Assembly: GCF_000004075.3 (NCBI RefSeq)
Contig: NC_026656.2
Span: forward strand, 12,772,001 to 12,836,000
Length of the DNA stretch: 64,000 nucleotides
DNA from: Cucumis sativus
Taxonomy: Eukaryota > Streptophyta > Magnoliopsida > Cucurbitales > Cucurbitaceae
Reading direction: 5' to 3'
Shown here: piece after piece, positions 60,240-64,000 of the stretch
How positions within the stretch are numbered: the stretch's first letter is position 1
How the letters are laid out: each line of letters begins with the position of its first letter
Made by a program: the position numbers and the translations under genes
The notes under the pieces: model-generated
What the model was told of the DNA's origin: nothing
The model's input: only the letters and a program-made list of their open reading frames with translations
The model's database searches: none

Positions 60240-60790
60240 CACATGTTGATTAGGATATTTTTGATACTTAGGGATGACAACCCAATGCAACCCATATTTT
60301 AAGTGATAAATTTTAGTCAATTAAATCGTGTCACGTCATCACGAAAAAATGATGATATTCATAATTTAGTAGTCTAAGTTTTCTCATATCCAACTCAATT
60401 CAATCGCTCCCGATGCCAAATAAATAATGGGGGCCCATGAAAATTCTCTATAAATAGAGACCTTCCCAATCATTTTGGGAGGTATTTGGTTGAAGGAAAA
60501 ATTGAAGTACTGAAGTTGTTTGAAGTACAAGCCCTCAAAAGACGTGTAAGTTCGTATCAACCTCAAGATTTTGAAAGATTAAATTTTCTTTGGATTCTAG
60601 AAGATTGAAGTTCAAATCGACTTACAACTACAATATGTTGAATATTGAAGATAAAAAGTTCTAAGTTTTAATTTGTATTTGAGAGAAAATATCAAATGAG
60701 TAAATACTAGATATTGTATTCACAATATTCATCACTATATCAAAGTTCAATTCCACAAATTACATTTCTTCAAAGTCTCGTGTGAATAAA
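60240..60790 (+). mobile_element. Diverged solo-LTR relic related to the Tat element LTR
   Basis: GGGCCCATG...ATTCTCTATAAATAGAG near 60430-60462 matches the LTR stretch leading to its TATA box (ACTCTATAAATAGAGG). Near 60745-60790, GTTCAATTCCACAAATTACATTTCTTCAAAGTCTCGTGTGAATA parallels the LTR end GTTCAAGTGCACAAATTAAATTTCTCCGGAAATCTCGTGCGAACA. Between them lies related GAAGATTGAAGTT sequence without the 55-bp repeats. No internal region is attached. The left end is uncertain (a TGTTGATTAGG lies near 60245). Old relative, probably a solo LTR. Confidence 0.6.
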
Positions 60791-61813
60791 TACTATTCAA
60801 GTTATACGGTTTGTCAACCCAACCAACCCGAAATATATGGATTGGATTGAGAATATCCCCTAACCCAACTTGACATTTTCAATTCAACCCAATCCAACCA
60901 ATTTACATTCAGAACCTAGAGGGCACAAAAATATTTTTCTTTACTACTTGCTTAGTATTTTGTGTTAATGGTTGTTAATTAATTTACAATAACTATGAAG
61001 TAAATATTTTTCGTTAGTTTATCCTCAATTTTATTTATTAAATGCATTCTTCCTGTTTTGGCAAAATTACAAAAATGCAATCGATCCATACCTAAAAAGT
61101 TCAAAAAGGTCATGAACTTCAACCACTTTAAAATGATAATACACGTTTGATTTCAAATCATTATAATCACAAACACTTTAATATTGAAGTCTTGAATTTA
61201 TATAAGACTAAATAAAATATGTTTAAAATAACTCTACTTACATAAAACTTGTAAAATCAACGTTATAATTATAGGTTTGATTCTCCTCATATATATAGAA
61301 AATTTTACTTTTCTTTGTGTATTTATGCATTTGCGTCCTATCGATATTAGCCTTTTCACTCATTTTTTTTTTTACATTTTAGTGCACAAATTTATATGAA
61401 ATTAAAGTAATTTTTTTCTCGAATACATGGGAAGACATTTATATATATGTGTGATTATTTGGATAAAAAAGATATTAATTTAAGATGTACTAATTTATAT
61501 AATAGAAGTATATAACATTCAATTGTTTTTCTTAAAGGTTTCACTATTTTTTGGGAAGATAAAATGAAAAAGAAAGAAAAAAACAAAATTTGGACTTTAA
61601 TTTATAAAATTCTTAGACGTATACTTTAGTCCTAAAATTTAGACTCTAAATTAAATTAACTGTTAAATGACCAAACATATTTGAAATGACAATATTTATT
61701 ATTGTAACCATATTTTAAATTATTAATCAGTCTATTAGTTTCAACTTAATGTGGTTTTTATTTCATTTTATTTTCATCTTTTGTTTTGTTATAAATAGGT
61801 AATAAATCATCAA
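60791..61813. other. AT-rich spacer between the relic LTR and the second tRNA-Thr
   Basis: No gene seen. Confidence 0.6.
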
Positions 61814-61887
61814 GCTCTTGTAGCTCAGTTGGTTAGAGCACCCGTTTAGTAAGCGGGAGGTCTTGAGTTCAACTCTCAACGAGAGCA
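61814..61887 (+). tRNA. tRNA-Thr (anticodon AGT), copy 2
   Basis: Same tRNA as copy 1, with two substitutions: acceptor GCTCTTG (a T-G pair against CGAGAGC) and T-loop TTCAACT in place of TTCGACT. All stems still pair. CAA directly precedes it, as often upstream of plant tRNA genes, and a TTTT terminator follows within about 20 nt. Its flanks do not resemble those of copy 1. Confidence 0.94.
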
Positions 61888-63918
61888 CGATTATAAGAAG
61901 AAAGTTTTATTAAATTTGAAAATTTATAAATGATGAATACTTTTCCAGAGATTTATGTTTCACTCAAAGTTTTTTACTAAACTCTCTTTCTCGCTTCCTC
62001 TTTTTGCTTATTTGCTTTATTTTACTTGATCCACAAATAAGAATCACACATTCTATTTATATGCATGGCAGCCAAAGCCAATTTCGAGAGTTCCTTGACC
62101 TAAATAAAATCTAGGACATTTTTAGATTTTTTCTCATTTAGATATTTATTTACATCTTTCAACATAATTTTAGAGAAATTTAATTTACACACTAGTGATA
62201 TATTATGAACACTTCAAGACTCTTCTAGACTAGTTAGTGTTGCTATATTTTAACAAACAACATATCAAAACATAGAAATGTTAGATAATTTCATTTTTAC
62301 TCCCTCCCTCATGTGATTATTTTAATTTTATTGTATTATATGAGTCATATCATAGTGTTATAGATAGGGAAGAAATACGTAAGCTTAGAGACTTGAAATG
62401 ACTTGGCATTTAACTTGAATAGTTGAGTGCCCATGTTTTTCAAGTCTTTAAACTAACATTTCCATTTAGTTTTCCCCTATGTAACTGACTCAGATTAGGA
62501 AGAAAAGAAAAAGGAAAATAGAAAGACAAGAACAAATGGTTTCAACTATATACAATGATTCAATTAATTATATAAAAGTTTAGTAATCTATTGCTTTTGA
62601 CATTTAACTAATGGAAGAAAACAATTGGGAATAATTTAAGGTCTTTTCCACTTACAAATCTGTATGAAAAAAGAAAAACAAGTTGCAAAGATGAACACCA
62701 TCTCATACAAAATATATATATATATATACATATATATAGATGCTACCAAAAACAACCTTTTAATTTCTACCATCAACATTCGATACCGATGTTGAGGACA
62801 AATATATTAATTTTTTCTTTGGGAATATCAACAAAATGTATGTGTGTGTGTGTATATATATTATATAAAGTCAAATCATGATAAATAATAATACGAAATG
62901 ACTTTTCTTCTTGACATCAATATTTTAATTCGATTCCAGTAGAAGTTAGCATATGAAAATGATTATCATCATCACTATTTAGGTAACTACGAACAATTGA
63001 ATCAGAAGAGAAAACAAGCCATTTCTATCTACCATCTTTAAGGATGATAGAATTTTGAATGGTTTGGTGGAGAATCTTTGAAGAACATTCTGACTTCTTG
63101 GTGGTTGAAGCATCTTTACATTGACTTCTGGCTCTGCAAATAACAATTGAGGATTCAAAATTATATCATCCAAAATCCAAGTTCTTGAACACACCAAAAT
63201 TGTCATTTTCACCTTTTACTTTCCTAAGTTTAATTGGTTTTAATACAACTTCTCCTTTTGCTTTGTTCGAGTTTTGGCTAAAGTCAAAGAACAGAAAGAA
63301 TCATAGGGCTAAATTGGTTTTTGTCTTGGTTATTTACTTGAAGAACAGTTTTTTCTAAGTATAGAAAATTTATTTGGTGGAATAATACATCTTTTAACAA
63401 AGTGTATAATGACCCCAAGTTTTCGGGATATTTGGACCTTCCCAATCTTGAGATTCCTCATGCCCTAAATTACTCATAAATATACTGTTTGTCTCTCCCT
63501 TTCCATACTCCTATTGCTACTCTAACCATTTCTCTAACTAATTGCTAATATCCCCTTAATACTCTAATTGATTATTTCCTAGTAGCAATTCCTATCAAAT
63601 GGATGGCCAAACTCACCCTTAATGAGAAATTATAGGAGCTACAGTGCTATATAGGCAGGCTACATACTTCAACCTAGAGCCCCAAAGTTTTCAAGAAGAA
63701 GATCAGTTGGATGATTGACTATATAACATGAAACCATGAATTCCAGACATAAGGAGCATCTCGACAAAATCAATGTAATAATGTATTTCATATGTACAAA
63801 AAAACTAAGATAATGACAAGGGTAGAGAGAGTAGATTTAACTAGTAGATGACCAACCTGTGAGAGCAAACCGATGCCTCATGATAGATGAGCATATGTTG
63901 GACAAGAAATGGAATAAC
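61888..63918. other. AT-rich flank, possibly 3' side of the right-edge gene
   Basis: TA and TG/TA microsatellites at 62708-62737 and 62838-62860. On the minus strand, TTATTTGCAG|AGCCAGAAG at about 63131 looks like a splice acceptor opening an ORF to 62979 (FAEPEVNVKMLQPPRSQNV). It lies downstream of the stop codon at 63919, so it would be a 3' UTR exon or another gene. Weak. Confidence 0.35.
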
Positions 63919-64000
63919 CTATTGTACATATATTATGTCTTCATCAGCATCGTCACCTTTCCAATCCCTGTCGTCATCAAGAGCATCAGATAGTTCAGGT
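63919..64000 (-). CDS. C-terminal exon of an unidentified gene, acidic tail (partial)
   Basis: Reading from the right edge, 26 codons are open and end at TAG (63921-63919). The end is strongly acidic: 11 of the 26 residues are Asp or Glu, with DWKGDDADEDIIYVQ at the C-terminus. Codon choice and acidity differ sharply from the random AT-rich ORFs nearby. The rest of the gene lies beyond the window. I do not recognise the family from this tail. Confidence 0.5.
   Translation of the reverse strand, partial: PELSDALDDDRDWKGDDADEDIIYVQ

Noticed and set aside
60090..60320. Minus-strand ORF ending ESRTQDLPLTKRVL
   Set aside because: Antisense of the tRNA-Thr gene.

Overview
This is a plant nuclear window: very AT-rich, gene-poor, with long non-coding stretches, eukaryotic tRNA genes and an LTR retrotransposon. 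A dicot is certain enough. The Tat-lineage retrotransposon proteins and the two protein genes look cucurbit-like (Cucumis, perhaps melon), but that is from memory and was not tested by a search.

Layout. At 1-640 there may be the first, non-coding exon of a minus-strand gene leaving the window on the left. From 640 to 5.9 kb the sequence is AT-rich, with short degenerate tandem duplications and an orphan promoter-like cluster near 3.5 kb. The first clear gene is an intronless arginine decarboxylase (8535-6382, minus), with a TATA box at 9150-9141 and an ATG-started 8-residue upstream ORF in its leader. From 9.2 to 33 kb I find no convincing protein gene, only AT-rich DNA, a G-box/ACGT cluster at 13.5 kb, a small GC-rich ORF at 23.9 kb, a 0.28-kb tandem duplication at 25.5 kb and a SINE-like relic at 29.8 kb. 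A tRNA-Leu(CAA) lies at 32961-33044, followed by a broken LINE 3' end (33.8-34.6 kb) and the second clear gene, plastid amidophosphoribosyltransferase (37597-35864, minus). From 37.7 to 44.1 kb there is AT-rich sequence and a copia-type LTR relic.

From 44155 to 59274 one composite Ty3/gypsy (Tat/Ogre-type) element of about 15.1 kb is flanked by the 5-bp target duplication ATCAT. It carries three LTR copies, not two: LTR-A (44155, 3'-truncated), LTR-B (47793-48722) and LTR-C (58434-59274). The left half has lost the primer site, gag and pol; the right half keeps them, but with several frameshifts and no visible aspartic protease. Both halves hold the same hypervariable 3' region: GAA/TTC repeats, a polypurine stretch, a 112-bp tandem array (11 units left, 4 right) and an A/C-rich tract. 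Just after pol is a tandem hairpin repeat whose third unit shows compensatory changes.

The right end holds a diverged LTR relic related to that element (60.2-60.8 kb), two tRNA-Thr(AGT) genes (60071-60144 and 61814-61887) and, at the edge, the acidic C-terminus of an unidentified minus-strand gene (64000-63919).

The two identified enzymes act in separate pathways (putrescine synthesis from arginine; the committed step of plastid purine synthesis). They are 27 kb apart and nothing suggests co-regulation.
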